A DNA stretch of 64,000 bases from Modestobacter italicus (lineage in GTDB: Bacteria; Actinomycetota; Actinomycetes; Mycobacteriales; Geodermatophilaceae): the NCBI RefSeq assembly GCF_000306785.1, contig NC_017955.1, positions 5,511,518 to 5,575,517 on the forward strand, given 5' to 3'. Under the pieces are notes generated by a model. That model did not search any database, was not told the origin of the DNA, and saw nothing but the letters and a program-made list of their open reading frames with translations. Of the stretch, positions 18,239 to 26,689 are shown piece by piece. A program made the translations under genes and the position numbers. Each line of letters starts with the position of its first letter. Positions within the stretch are counted from its first letter, which is position 1.

Positions 18239-18777
18239 GGGGTGGTTCCTCCGGGATCGGGAGCGGTGGAGACGACCTCCACCGAGGTGTCGGTCGGGGT
18301 GTCGACCACGTAGACCGGGGTGCCGGCGGGCAGCGCGACCTCGCTGCGGGCGTGGTACTTCAGCTGCTGCCCGGCGACGCTGAGCCGGACCTCGCCCAGC
18401 CCCCCGGCGGGGACGCCGGAGACGACGACCCCCTGGGCGCCGATCAGCCGGCTGCTGGTGAGCGTCGGTTCGGTGGGCATGTCCCGCAGCGCGGCGGACA
18501 GCCGGACGGCGCCGGCGGCGAGCGGCAGGGCGACGAGCAGACCACCGAGGACGGCGAGCAGCACGGTGACCGCGCCCGGCAGCTCGGGCACCAGGGCGGT
18601 GACCGCAGCCCCGCCGAAGCCGATGCCGCCGACGAAGGCGGCGATCGCCGGCAGCGAGAACGGCCCGTCGGCGTCACCGTGGCCGAGCTCGCCGAACTCG
18701 CCCACGACGAGGGCGAGCACGAGCACCAGGAGGCCGACCGCGCCGATCGCGAGGAAGGCCACCGCGATCGGGTCCAC
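18235..18777 (-). CDS. NfeD-like membrane protein, flotillin partner
   Basis: 180 aa. Three to four hydrophobic segments (about 5-26, 42-62 and 66-92) precede a small C-terminal beta-barrel (OB fold) starting at SSRLIGAQGVVVSG, the normal NfeD/YuaF arrangement. It probably anchors or modulates the flotillin encoded immediately downstream through the GTGA overlap. The ATG at 18777 is accepted from the start of the first hydrophobic segment. No associated serine protease domain is present, so it is the short form. Confidence 0.82.
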   Translation of the reverse strand: MDPIAVAFLAIGAVGLLVLVLALVVGEFGELGHGDADGPFSLPAIAAFVGGIGFGGAAVTALVPELPGAVTVLLAVLGGLLVALPLAAGAVRLSAALRDMPTEPTLTSSRLIGAQGVVVSGVPAGGLGEVRLSVAGQQLKYHARSEVALPAGTPVYVVDTPTDTSVEVVSTAPDPGGTTP

Positions 18778-18883
18778 ATGACCTCCCCAGGACGGGCGGA
18801 GGCACAGAGTCGCAGGTCAGGGCGGTGTTGATCAAGCGGCTGCCCCGGCCGGGTGAGGCGGGGGCCGTCCGGGCGGGCGGTGC

Positions 18884-18889
18884 TAGCGT
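18884..18889 (+). promoter_or_regulatory. -10 hexamer TAGCGT of the thiMED operon
   Basis: TAGCGT lies about 7 nt before the first nucleotides of the TPP riboswitch, the right distance for the transcript to begin with the aptamer. Confidence 0.6.
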
Positions 18890-18895
18890 CGAGGG

Positions 18896-18969
18896 ACGAC
18901 ACGGGGTGTCCCGCCCGGGACTGAGATCACACCCGTCGAACCTGCTCCAGCTGACACTGGCGAAGGGAT
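18896..18969 (+). ncRNA. TPP riboswitch (THI element)
   Basis: The conserved aptamer elements occur in order: ACGGGGTG (18901-18908), CTGAGA (18921-18926), ACCCGTCGAACCTG (18931-18944) and the 3' P1 strand CGAAGGGA (18961-18968). The AAGGGA is also the best ribosome site for thiM, 9 nt before its ATG, so thiamine pyrophosphate binding should hide it and block translation. Confidence 0.95.
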
Positions 18970-18977
18970 GTCCGGCG

Positions 18978-19766
18978 ATGGACGCCACCTCTCTGCGCGC
19001 TGCCACCACGGCGCTGCGCGACTCCGCACCCCTGGTGCACTGCCTCACCAACACCGTCGTCCAGACGATCACGGCCAACGCGCTGCTGGCCGTCGGCGCG
19101 GCGCCCGCGATGGTCGACGAGCCGGCCGAGGCCGGGGAGTTCGCCGCCGTGGCGTCCGCGGTGCTGGTCAACGTGGGCACCGTCCAGCAGCGCACCGCCG
19201 AGGCGATGCGGATCGCGGCCCGGACGGCGTCCGAGGTCGGGACCCCGTGGGTGCTGGACCCGGTCGCCGTCGGCGGGCTGACCTTCCGCACCGAGCTCGC
19301 CGCCGACCTGGTGCAGCTGCGGCCGGCCGTCGTCCGCGGCAACGCCTCGGAGGTGCTGGCGCTGGCCGGGGCCGGCAAGGGCGGCCGCGGCGTGGACAGC
19401 ACCGCCACCCCCGAGGACGCCCTGGAGGCCGCCGGTGAGCTGGCCCGGCGGACCGGCGGGGTGGTCGCGGTCAGCGGCCCGGTCGACGTGGTCACCGACG
19501 GCGAACGGGTCGTCCGGGTCGGTGGCGGCTCCCCGCTGCTGACCCGCACGACCGGTGCCGGCTGCGCGCTGGGGGCGGTCACCGCCGCCTACGTGGCCGC
19601 GGCCGGTGACGTGATGCTCGGCACGGTCGCCGCGCACGCCCACGTCGCGCTGGCGGCCGAGGCCGCGGCCCGGATCGCCGACGGGCCGGGCACGTTCGCC
19701 GTCCGGTGGATCGACGCCCTGGACGCCGTGGACGGCGACGCGCTGGTGCGGGCCCAGCTGAGCTGA
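18978..19766 (+). CDS. thiM: Hydroxyethylthiazole kinase
   Basis: 262 aa. Phosphorylates 4-methyl-5-(2-hydroxyethyl)thiazole, a thiamine salvage step. Family motifs are [19 protein letters not shown] (about 17-35), [10 protein letters not shown] (about 43-52), LDPVAVG (about 93-99), [10 protein letters not shown] (about 119-128) and the anion-hole/catalytic segment [12 protein letters not shown] (catalytic Cys about 200). The ATG at 18978 is set by the riboswitch, whose 3' end supplies the ribosome site; upstream in-frame starts would lie inside the aptamer. thiE starts in the TGATG at its stop. Confidence 0.95.
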   Translation: MDATSLRAATTALRDSAPLVHCLTNTVVQTITANALLAVGAAPAMVDEPAEAGEFAAVASAVLVNVGTVQQRTAEAMRIAARTASEVGTPWVLDPVAVGGLTFRTELAADLVQLRPAVVRGNASEVLALAGAGKGGRGVDSTATPEDALEAAGELARRTGGVVAVSGPVDVVTDGERVVRVGGGSPLLTRTTGAGCALGAVTAAYVAAAGDVMLGTVAAHAHVALAAEAAARIADGPGTFAVRWIDALDAVDGDALVRAQLS

Positions 19767-20428
19767 TGCGCCGCGCGTTCGACCCAACGCTCTACCTGGT
19801 CACCGACACCGCGCTGTGCGCGCCGCGGTCGGTGCCCGCGGTCGTCGCCGCCGCGGTGGCCGGTGGGGTGACCGCCGTGCAGGTGCGGGACAAGACGGCG
19901 AGCCGGCGGGACCTGCTGGCGCTGACCCGCGCGGTGCAGGAGGTCCTCGCGCCGACCCCGCAGGTGCGGCTGGTCGTCAACGACGCGGTGGACGTCGCCC
20001 TGCTCACCGGCGCCGACGGGGTGCACGTCGGCCAGGACGACCTCCCGGCCGACGAGGTGCGCGGCCTGCTCGGCCCGGACGCGCTGGTCGGGGTCTCGGT
20101 CGGGTCGGCCGCCGACCTGGACGCCGTCCTGGCCCTGCCGCCGGGCACCGTCGACCTGGTCGGGCTCAGCCCGGTGTGGGCGACGCCGACCAAGCCCGAC
20201 GCCGGGGCGGCGCTGGGGCTGGCGGGCACCCGGGAGCTCGCCACCCGGGCGCGCGCCGCCGGGCTGACGTCGGTGGCGATCGGCGGGGTGCACGCGGCGA
20301 ACGCCGCCGCGGTGGCCGCGACCGGGGTCGACGGCGTCTGCGTGGTCTCCGACGTCTGCGCGGCGGCCGACCCCGCCGCCGCGGCGCGCACCCTGCGGGG
20401 CGCGCTGGCCGGGCGGGTGCCGGCGTGA
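19766..20428 (+). CDS. thiE: Thiamine-phosphate synthase
   Basis: 220 aa. Condenses thiazole phosphate with hydroxymethylpyrimidine diphosphate to give thiamine phosphate. The TIM-barrel fingerprints are present: [10 protein letters not shown] near the N-terminus, [51 protein letters not shown] (pyrophosphate-binding) and [29 protein letters not shown] 19766 overlaps the thiM stop by one base, and its own stop overlaps thiD (GTGA). Together the three make the salvage branch; no thiC or thiG is in the window. Confidence 0.95.
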   Translation: MRRAFDPTLYLVTDTALCAPRSVPAVVAAAVAGGVTAVQVRDKTASRRDLLALTRAVQEVLAPTPQVRLVVNDAVDVALLTGADGVHVGQDDLPADEVRGLLGPDALVGVSVGSAADLDAVLALPPGTVDLVGLSPVWATPTKPDAGAALGLAGTRELATRARAAGLTSVAIGGVHAANAAAVAATGVDGVCVVSDVCAAADPAAAARTLRGALAGRVPA

Positions 20429-21255
20429 CCGCGGCCGTCGCGCTGACCGTGGCCGGCAGCGACCCCAGCGGCGGGGCGGGGGTGCAGGCCGACCTGAAGA
20501 CCTTCAGCGCGCTGGGCGTCTACGGGACGGCGGTGCTCACCGCGCTGACCGCGCAGAGCACCCGCGGGGTGACCGGGGTGCACGCCGTCCCGGCGGCGTT
20601 CGTCGGCGAGCAGCTGCGCACGCTGCTCGCGGACGTGACCGTGCACGCCACCAAGCTCGGCATGCTCGGCACCGCCGACGTGGTCCACGAGGTCGCCGCG
20701 GTGCTCGCCGACCGGCCCGCGGGACCGGTGGTCTGCGACCCGGTGATGGTCGCCACCAGCGGTGACCGGCTGATCTCCGACGACGCGGTCGACGCCGTGC
20801 GCAGCGTCCTGCTGCCGGTGACCGACCTGCTCACCCCCAACGTGCCGGAGGCGGCCGCGCTGCTCGACGTGGCCCCGGCGACGACGGTCGACGAGCTGGC
20901 CCCGCAGGCGGCGGCGCTGCTCGCGCTCGGCCCGGGCGCGGTCCTGCTCAAGGGCGGGCACCTCGGCGGCGCGGAGAGCACCGACGTGCTGGTGACCGCG
21001 GCCGGGGTGGTCGAGAGCCGCCGGCCCCGGGTGCCGACGACGGCCACGCACGGCACCGGCTGCACGCTCTCCTCGGCGGTCGCGGCGCTGGTCGCCCGCA
21101 CCCGGCTGGCCGCGCCCGACGAGCCGGTGGACTGGGCGCCGCTGGTCGAGGGCGCCCGCGACTACCTGCAGGCCGCGCTGGTCGAGGGGGAGTCGCTGCG
21201 GGTCGGTGCCGGGCACGGCCCGGTGCACCACTTCGCCGGCTGGTGGCCGGCGTAG
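20425..21255 (+). CDS. thiD: Hydroxymethylpyrimidine/phosphomethylpyrimidine kinase
   Basis: 276 aa. Phosphorylates HMP and HMP-phosphate to the diphosphate used by ThiE. The ribokinase-like motifs [18 protein letters not shown] (N-terminal), [27 protein letters not shown] and the anion-hole [11 protein letters not shown] (about 209-219) are intact. The GTG at 20425 overlaps the thiE stop by 4 nt. The gene converges on the TPR gene with only 10 bp between stops and no obvious terminator. Confidence 0.95.
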   Translation: MTAAVALTVAGSDPSGGAGVQADLKTFSALGVYGTAVLTALTAQSTRGVTGVHAVPAAFVGEQLRTLLADVTVHATKLGMLGTADVVHEVAAVLADRPAGPVVCDPVMVATSGDRLISDDAVDAVRSVLLPVTDLLTPNVPEAAALLDVAPATTVDELAPQAAALLALGPGAVLLKGGHLGGAESTDVLVTAAGVVESRRPRVPTTATHGTGCTLSSAVAALVARTRLAAPDEPVDWAPLVEGARDYLQAALVEGESLRVGAGHGPVHHFAGWWPA

Positions 21256-21265
21256 CCGGTACCGC

Positions 21266-22258
21266 TCAGTCCTCGTCGGCGAGGACCTCGCGCAGCACCC
21301 GGGCGGCGAGCTCGTCGCCCCCGGCCGCCGCGACGGAGAAGTGCTCGATGGCGCCGTCGACGTCCCCGGCGTCCAGCAGCAGCACGCCGAGGTTGTGGTG
21401 GGAGTGCAGGTCACCGCCCTCGATGCCGGCGCGGTAGGCGGCCGCCGCGGCGACGTCGTCGTCGAGCTCGTCGCGGTAGAGGTTGCCCAGCGGCAGCCAG
21501 CTGCCCACCTCGCCGCGCAGCGCGCCCTCCTCGAGCACCGCGCGGGCCTCCTCGACCCGTCCGGTGGCGCGCAGCAGGGCGGCCAGGCCGGTCCGGGCCT
21601 CCTCGTGGAGCTCGGCGCCGGCCCGCAGCTGCGGCTCCAGCGCCAGGTCGCGGGTCTCGTCCCAGCGCCAGGCGGCCAGCGTGGCCGCGGCCACCGCGTC
21701 GCCGGCGTCCGCGGACACCTGCGCCCAGTGCCAGGCCTCGAGCGTGCGGCCGGAGTCCAGCAGCCGGTGGGCGAGCGCCAGACCCGCCCGCGCGTCGCCC
21801 CGCTCGGCGGCCGTCCGCAGCGTGCGCAGCGCCTCGACCGAGCGGCCCTGGGCCTCCAGGGCGTCGCCCAGCACCGTCCAGGCCTTGGTGTCCCCGGCGT
21901 CCAGGGCGGACCGGGCGGCGCGCTCAGCGTCGGCCCAGCGCCCCAGCCGGGCCAGCACGGAGGCGAGGTTCAGCCAGGCGTCGTCCTCACCGGCCGCGGC
22001 GGCCTGCCGGAAGGCGTCGGCGGCCTCGTCCTCGCGGCCGAGCGCGTCGAGGCTGTTGCCCAGGTCGAACAGGGCGACGGGGTCGCCGTGCACGGCGGCG
22101 CGGCGGAAGAACCAGAGCGCCTGCTCGTGGTCACCGAGGTCGGCGAGCTCGCACCCACGGTCGATGAGGGCGTCGACGTCCAGGTCGTCGTCGGGTGCGG
22201 GCACGTCGGGGAGTCTGCCGTGCCCGGCGGCGTCCGCCCACGTCCTGAGGGGGGTCAC
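21266..22258 (-). CDS. Tetratricopeptide/Sel1-like repeat protein
   Basis: 330 aa built almost entirely of about seven helical-pair repeats with signature residues such as ALFDLGNSLDALGR, AWTVLGDALEAQGR and SHHNLGVLLLDAGDVDGA. No catalytic domain, signal peptide or membrane segment is visible, so it is probably a cytoplasmic protein-protein scaffold. The GTG at 22258 follows the dinB stop by 6 nt, which suggests an operon. Partner unknown; a functional link to translesion synthesis is possible only by context. Confidence 0.75.
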   Translation of the reverse strand: MTPLRTWADAAGHGRLPDVPAPDDDLDVDALIDRGCELADLGDHEQALWFFRRAAVHGDPVALFDLGNSLDALGREDEAADAFRQAAAAGEDDAWLNLASVLARLGRWADAERAARSALDAGDTKAWTVLGDALEAQGRSVEALRTLRTAAERGDARAGLALAHRLLDSGRTLEAWHWAQVSADAGDAVAAATLAAWRWDETRDLALEPQLRAGAELHEEARTGLAALLRATGRVEEARAVLEEGALRGEVGSWLPLGNLYRDELDDDVAAAAAYRAGIEGGDLHSHHNLGVLLLDAGDVDGAIEHFSVAAAGGDELAARVLREVLADED

Positions 22259-22264
22259 CCCCCG

Positions 22265-23611
22265 TCAGGGGGTGGTCCAGTCCGGCGGGTCGGCCGGCTG
22301 CAGGTCCGGGTCGTCGGCGCGCAGCGTGCGCACCGGGCCGGGCGCCGTCCGCGGGCCCTCGAACCGGACCGTGACCCGGTTCAACCCGCTGCCCCAGACC
22401 CAGCCCGCACCCCGCTCGGCGTGGACGACGTCCTGACCCGGGTGCCAGGCGACGACCGCCGGGCCGGGCGCGGGGTCGGCCGGCACCGGCTCGGGCTCCT
22501 CGGTCACCTCGGTGGGCCCGTCGACCGTTTCCTGCAGGGCCTCGGCGAAGAGGTCGCCCTGCGCGTAGGGGGAGAGCCCGGAGACGCCGACGCCGAGCAG
22601 CCGCAGCCCGCCGCTGCGGTCCACCGCGCCCAGCAGCCGGCGGGCCACCTCGGCGATCTGCCGGGCGTCGTCCACGGGCTGAGGGAGGGTCAGCGAGCGG
22701 GTGAGGGTGGTGAAGTCGTAGCGGCGGACCTTGAGGGTCACCGTCCGGCCCGACGTCCCGGAGCGCTGCAGCCGGCTGCCCACCCGGCCGGCCAGCGCGT
22801 CGAGCTCGGCGCTGAGCCGGGACGGGTCGGTGAGGTCGCGGGCGAAGGTCTCCTCCGCGCTCACCGACTTCGCCTCCCGGTCGGTGATGACCGCGCGGTC
22901 GTCGTCGGCCCGGGCCAGCCGGTACAGGCCGGTGCCGTGCGCCTGGCCGACCAGGGTGGTGAGGTCGACCAGCGAGAGCCGGTGCAGGTCGCCGATCGTC
23001 TTCACCTTGACCTGCGCCAGCCGTTCCGCGGTGGCCGGGCCCACCCCGCCGAGGCTGCGCACCGGCAGCGGGTGCAGCACGTCGAGCTCGCTCCCGGCCG
23101 GGACGACGGTCAGCCCGTCCGGCTTGTTCAGCTCCGAGCCGATCTTCGCCAGCGACTTCGACGTGCCGATCCCGACCGAGCCGGTGACGCCGCCGGTGGC
23201 CACCGCGATCCGGGCCTTGAGGTCGAGGGCCAGCGCGGTGACGCCGGGCACCGAGAGGTCGTGGTCACCGGCGGCCAGGTCGACGTAGGCCTCGTCGATG
23301 GACACCGGCTCGACCAGCGGGGAGAGCTCCCGCAGCAGGGCCATGACGACGTCCGAGGTGCGCCGGTAGGCGGCGAACCGGCCGCCGAGGAACGCGGTGC
23401 CGGGCGGGCAGATCCGCCGCGCCTCCGCCGTGGGCATCGCGCTGCGTGCGCCGTACGCCCGGGCCTCGTAGGAGGCGGTGGCCACGACGCCCCGACCGCC
23501 GGTGCCGCCGACGACGACCGGCCGGCCCCGCAGCGAGGGCTTGTCGCGCTGCTCCACGGCGGCGAAGAAGGCGTCGAGGTCGAGGTGCATGATGCTGGGC
23601 TCCCGACGCAC
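22265..23611 (-). CDS. dinB: DNA polymerase IV (Y-family, DinB)
   Basis: 448 aa error-prone polymerase for translesion synthesis. Catalytic carboxylates lie in HLDLDAFFAAVEQ (about 9-21) and SIDEAYVDL (about 104-112). The helix-hairpin-helix GGVGPATAERL and the little-finger domain follow. The C-terminal extension has a beta-clamp-binding motif QGDLF (about 353-357) and the WHPGQDVVHAERGAGWV element known from mycobacterial DinX-type polymerases. GTG 23611 (MRREPSIMHL) is preferred to the ATG 21 nt downstream, though either is possible. No LexA box is visible upstream. It heads a short unit with the TPR gene. Confidence 0.92.
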   Translation of the reverse strand: MRREPSIMHLDLDAFFAAVEQRDKPSLRGRPVVVGGTGGRGVVATASYEARAYGARSAMPTAEARRICPPGTAFLGGRFAAYRRTSDVVMALLRELSPLVEPVSIDEAYVDLAAGDHDLSVPGVTALALDLKARIAVATGGVTGSVGIGTSKSLAKIGSELNKPDGLTVVPAGSELDVLHPLPVRSLGGVGPATAERLAQVKVKTIGDLHRLSLVDLTTLVGQAHGTGLYRLARADDDRAVITDREAKSVSAEETFARDLTDPSRLSAELDALAGRVGSRLQRSGTSGRTVTLKVRRYDFTTLTRSLTLPQPVDDARQIAEVARRLLGAVDRSGGLRLLGVGVSGLSPYAQGDLFAEALQETVDGPTEVTEEPEPVPADPAPGPAVVAWHPGQDVVHAERGAGWVWGSGLNRVTVRFEGPRTAPGPVRTLRADDPDLQPADPPDWTTP

Positions 23612-23642
23612 GCCCCCGATGATGCCGCGCGATGATGGGCGG

Positions 23643-24233
23643 GTGGTGGAGCAGAGCGCCTGGGCGCGGATGAGCACCGAGGACCCCGGCCACTCGGCCG
23701 CCTACGTCGACCGGTTCCGCCGGCTCGCGGCGCAGGGCGTCGACCTGGCCGGTGAGGCCCGGCTGGTCGACGCGATGCTGCCGCGCGGCTCCCGGGTGCT
23801 GGACGCCGGCTGCGGGCCCGGCCGGGTCGGCGGCTGGCTGGCCGGCGTCGGGCACACCGTCGTCGGTGTCGACGGCGACCCGGTGCTGATCGCCGCCGCG
23901 GAGGCCGACCACCCCGGCCCGCGGTGGCTCGTCGGCGACCTCGCCGAGCTCGACCTCGGCGAGGAGTTCGACGCGGTCGTCTGCGCGGGCAACGTCATGA
24001 CGTTCCTGGCCCCGAGCACCCGGGGCGAGGTGCTGCGCAGGTTCCGCGGGCACCTCGCCCCCGGTGGCCGGGCGGCCATCGGCTTCGGCGCCGGCCGCGG
24101 CTACCCGTTCGAGGAGTTCCTGGACGACGCCCGGGGCGCCGGGCTGGAGGTCGACGTCCTGCTCTCGACGTGGGACCTCCGCCCGTACACCCCGGACGCC
24201 GACTTCCTGGTCGCCGTCCTCAGCCGGGGCTGA
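23643..24233 (+). CDS. SAM-dependent class I methyltransferase
   Basis: 196 aa. Rossmann-fold methyltransferase with motif I VLDAGCGPGRVGGWLA (about 52-67), the acidic post-II residue VGVDGDPV, and motif IV region FDAVVCAGNVMTFL. The substrate cannot be predicted. Two adjacent GTG codons (23643 and 23646) and an ATG at 23670 are possible starts; GATGAT 6 nt before 23643 could be a weak -10 for a leaderless start. It is head-to-head with dinB across only 31 bp, so their promoters must overlap. Confidence 0.8.
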   Translation: MVEQSAWARMSTEDPGHSAAYVDRFRRLAAQGVDLAGEARLVDAMLPRGSRVLDAGCGPGRVGGWLAGVGHTVVGVDGDPVLIAAAEADHPGPRWLVGDLAELDLGEEFDAVVCAGNVMTFLAPSTRGEVLRRFRGHLAPGGRAAIGFGAGRGYPFEEFLDDARGAGLEVDVLLSTWDLRPYTPDADFLVAVLSRG

Positions 24234-24236
24234 CCG

Positions 24237-26147
24237 TCAGGGCCGGGTCGCCGGCTGGGCGAAGTTCAGCGGCAGCAGCACCGCCGGGTCGCTGATCGGC
24301 ACCTCCCACACCTCGCCCGCGCCGTCGGGGTCGACGACCTCGCCCCGGCCCAGGAACGCCGCGACCTGCGCCTGGCCCTGGGCCGCCGCCGGGAGCAGCA
24401 GGTTGAGCAGGAACGAGTGCGGGTTGTTCGCCGCGTTCGCCGTCCTGTCGTTGCGGTAGAGGCTGGTCCGCGACCACAGGTCCCCGGCCGCGATCACCGT
24501 GTAGGCCGTCGGGTTGGCCACCGTCTGGTCGCCGAAGGCGACCTGGAACAGCGCCCGCTCCGGCTCGATCAGCGGGGCGAACGTCTCCGGGCTGCCCGAC
24601 CGGGACAGCCAGGTCGTGCGGGCCAGGTACTCCTGGACGGCCACGGCGCCCGGCACGGTGACCGTCACCGGCCCCTCGCCGCGCAGCGGCAGCTGTTCCT
24701 GGAACAGGTTGCGGGTCGGGTCGGTGCTGTTGAGCAGACCGGCCGCCTGCAGGACCGCGGTCAGGAGCGGCCGGAAGGACGGCGACAACCGGGAGATCTC
24801 GGAGATCGGGCCGCCGGCCACGTTGAGCACCGACCGGGTGACGGCCGGGTCGGCGCCGGTGAGCATGGTGCCGTAGATGCCGCCGAAGCTCTGGCCGAAG
24901 TAGGTGACGTCGTCCCCGGAGAGGTCCGGCGTCCCGTCGGCGTCGACGTCCGTGCCGCCGACCGAGCGGATGAGCGTCATGACGTCCGCCGCGGTCTGCC
25001 GCAGGGCGTCCCGGGAGGACTGGGCCGTCGCGGCACCGGTGGCCGAGGAACCCTCGGTGCTGGTGATCTGGCCGTTGCCGTCCTGGTCGACCCCGCGGCC
25101 GTAGGAGGGCAGCGTGGTCGTCGTGCCGCCGCTGGTGATCGTGTAGGAGCTGCCGGGGCCGTACCCGTGACCGACGACGTTGGTGCCGATGGTCGCGATG
25201 CCCTGCTGGCTGTTGGCGACCGCGGCGAGCAGGACGTTGGTGTCGTTGGCCGTGAAGCCGTGCCCGAACACCGCCACCGGCCAGCCGCCCGGCGGCGGGG
25301 TGCCGGCGGGCAGCACCGCGACGACGGGCAGCCGCTGCGGGCCCACCGGCGCCGGGCCGGCGTCCGCGGTCGGCGTCTGGTCGATCGTCACGTCGGGCTG
25401 CAGCCAGCTGGGGGCCAGGTAGGAGCCGAAGACCAGGGTGCCGCCGGTGGCGGCCTGGGGCACCACGACGGGCGCCGTCACTTCGGTGGCGCCCTGGTCC
25501 TGCGTCCAGGTCACGGTCGTGCCGGCGGCCGGGAAGGTGCCCTCCACCTGCAGCCCCGGTGCGGTGATGCCGGCGGCGGCGAAGGCGCTGCCGCTGTCGA
25601 GCTGGCGCCGGAGGTCGAGCAGGCCGTCGGTGGCGCTCATCGTGGTGAACCGGTCCTGGGCCGCCGCATTGCCCGGGCCGCCCTGCACCTTCAACCGGTA
25701 GGTGGTGCCGGGGGCGAGCTGCTCGGCCGGGTGGGCGTAGAGGGTGTTCGTGGCCGGGTCCCACACGACGCGGTCCACGCCGGTGCGCCAGCCGCCGTGC
25801 TCCTCCTTGACCGAGATCCGCGCGGCGGCCTCGGCCGGGTCCACCGGCCGGCTGAACTGCACCGCGATGCGCGGGTCCAGGTCGAAGCCGTCGAGCTGGT
25901 CGAGCTCCTGCACCAGTCCGCAGCTGATCGGGGCCCCGCAGCCGGTGGTCGGCAGCGCGACCCGGCGGCCGGTCAGCTGGCCGGGGTCGGCGACGGTGAG
26001 GTCGTCGCTGGGGAAGAGCGACAGCGGCACGGCCTTGCCCGGGCCCGGGTGGGCGAGGGCGGCGGGTGCGGCGGCGGCGAGGCCGGTGGTGAGGGCGAGC
26101 GTGCCCACGAGGGCAGCGGTCGACCGTCGCCAGGACAGTGGCGTCAC
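24237..26147 (-). CDS. Secreted alpha/beta-hydrolase (lipase/esterase) with Ig-like domain
   Basis: 636 aa. A signal peptide (basic WRRS, hydrophobic core, cleavage near ALAHPG, about 32) predicts export. Residues about 85-160 form a bacterial Ig-like module. The hydrolase domain has an oxyanion region VFGHGFTAND and nucleophile elbow FGQSFGGIYG (Ser about 417). Acidic loops DQDGNGQITSTEG and DVDADGTPDLSGDD resemble EF-hand calcium sites. The overall plan resembles bacterial virulence-factor-type lipases such as Vibrio VolA, but similarity is by pattern only. GTG at 26147 is preceded by GGAGAT. Confidence 0.75.
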   Translation of the reverse strand: MTPLSWRRSTAALVGTLALTTGLAAAAPAALAHPGPGKAVPLSLFPSDDLTVADPGQLTGRRVALPTTGCGAPISCGLVQELDQLDGFDLDPRIAVQFSRPVDPAEAAARISVKEEHGGWRTGVDRVVWDPATNTLYAHPAEQLAPGTTYRLKVQGGPGNAAAQDRFTTMSATDGLLDLRRQLDSGSAFAAAGITAPGLQVEGTFPAAGTTVTWTQDQGATEVTAPVVVPQAATGGTLVFGSYLAPSWLQPDVTIDQTPTADAGPAPVGPQRLPVVAVLPAGTPPPGGWPVAVFGHGFTANDTNVLLAAVANSQQGIATIGTNVVGHGYGPGSSYTITSGGTTTTLPSYGRGVDQDGNGQITSTEGSSATGAATAQSSRDALRQTAADVMTLIRSVGGTDVDADGTPDLSGDDVTYFGQSFGGIYGTMLTGADPAVTRSVLNVAGGPISEISRLSPSFRPLLTAVLQAAGLLNSTDPTRNLFQEQLPLRGEGPVTVTVPGAVAVQEYLARTTWLSRSGSPETFAPLIEPERALFQVAFGDQTVANPTAYTVIAAGDLWSRTSLYRNDRTANAANNPHSFLLNLLLPAAAQGQAQVAAFLGRGEVVDPDGAGEVWEVPISDPAVLLPLNFAQPATRP

Positions 26148-26229
26148 GGGATCTCCATTGATCGGGGACCTCTGTCTAGCCCCGGGTGACCCGGCTCACA
26201 ACCCACACCCAGGGATGGGAGGGTGCGGC

Positions 26230-26688
26230 ATGAGCTACCTCCCGGACCCCGCCGTGTTCTCCCGGCGGGACGGCCAGCCGTCGGCCGGGCGCACCCGGTT
26301 CGTCGCGACCGGCACGCAGACCCGCGGCGACTTCGGCCTGTTCGAGATGACCATGGCGCCGGGCGGCAGCGGACCCGGGCCGCACCTGCACCGCACGTTC
26401 AGCGAGTCCTTCCACGTACTGGAGGGCTCGCTGGCCGTGCTGGCGGGGGAGGAGTGGACGACGGCGCACGCCGGTGACCTGGTGTACGTGCCGCGCTCGG
26501 GCGTGCACGGCTTCCGCGCGGCCGGTCCGGACGTCGGGGCGCGCTTCCTCATCCTGTTCACCCCGGGCATCCCGCGCGAGGACTACTTCACCGGCCTGCA
26601 CGAGCTGACGACCGGCGGACGCACGCCGACGACGGCGGAGATCGACGCCTTCGCGCTGCGGCACGACCAGTTGAACCTGCGCGACTGA
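26230..26688 (+). CDS. Cupin-domain protein
   Basis: 152 aa, one cupin beta-barrel (about 38-115). Metal-ligand positions are visible: GPHLHRTFSESFHVLEG supplies two His and a Glu, and VPRSGVHGFRA supplies the last His. Such proteins may be isomerases, dioxygenases or sensors; the substrate is unknown. The ATG at 26230 has GGGAGGG six nt upstream, which fixes the start. It is divergent from the secreted esterase and converges on the HNH nuclease gene, with 1 bp between stops. Confidence 0.8.
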   Translation: MSYLPDPAVFSRRDGQPSAGRTRFVATGTQTRGDFGLFEMTMAPGGSGPGPHLHRTFSESFHVLEGSLAVLAGEEWTTAHAGDLVYVPRSGVHGFRAAGPDVGARFLILFTPGIPREDYFTGLHELTTGGRTPTTAEIDAFALRHDQLNLRD

Positions 26689-26689
26689 C

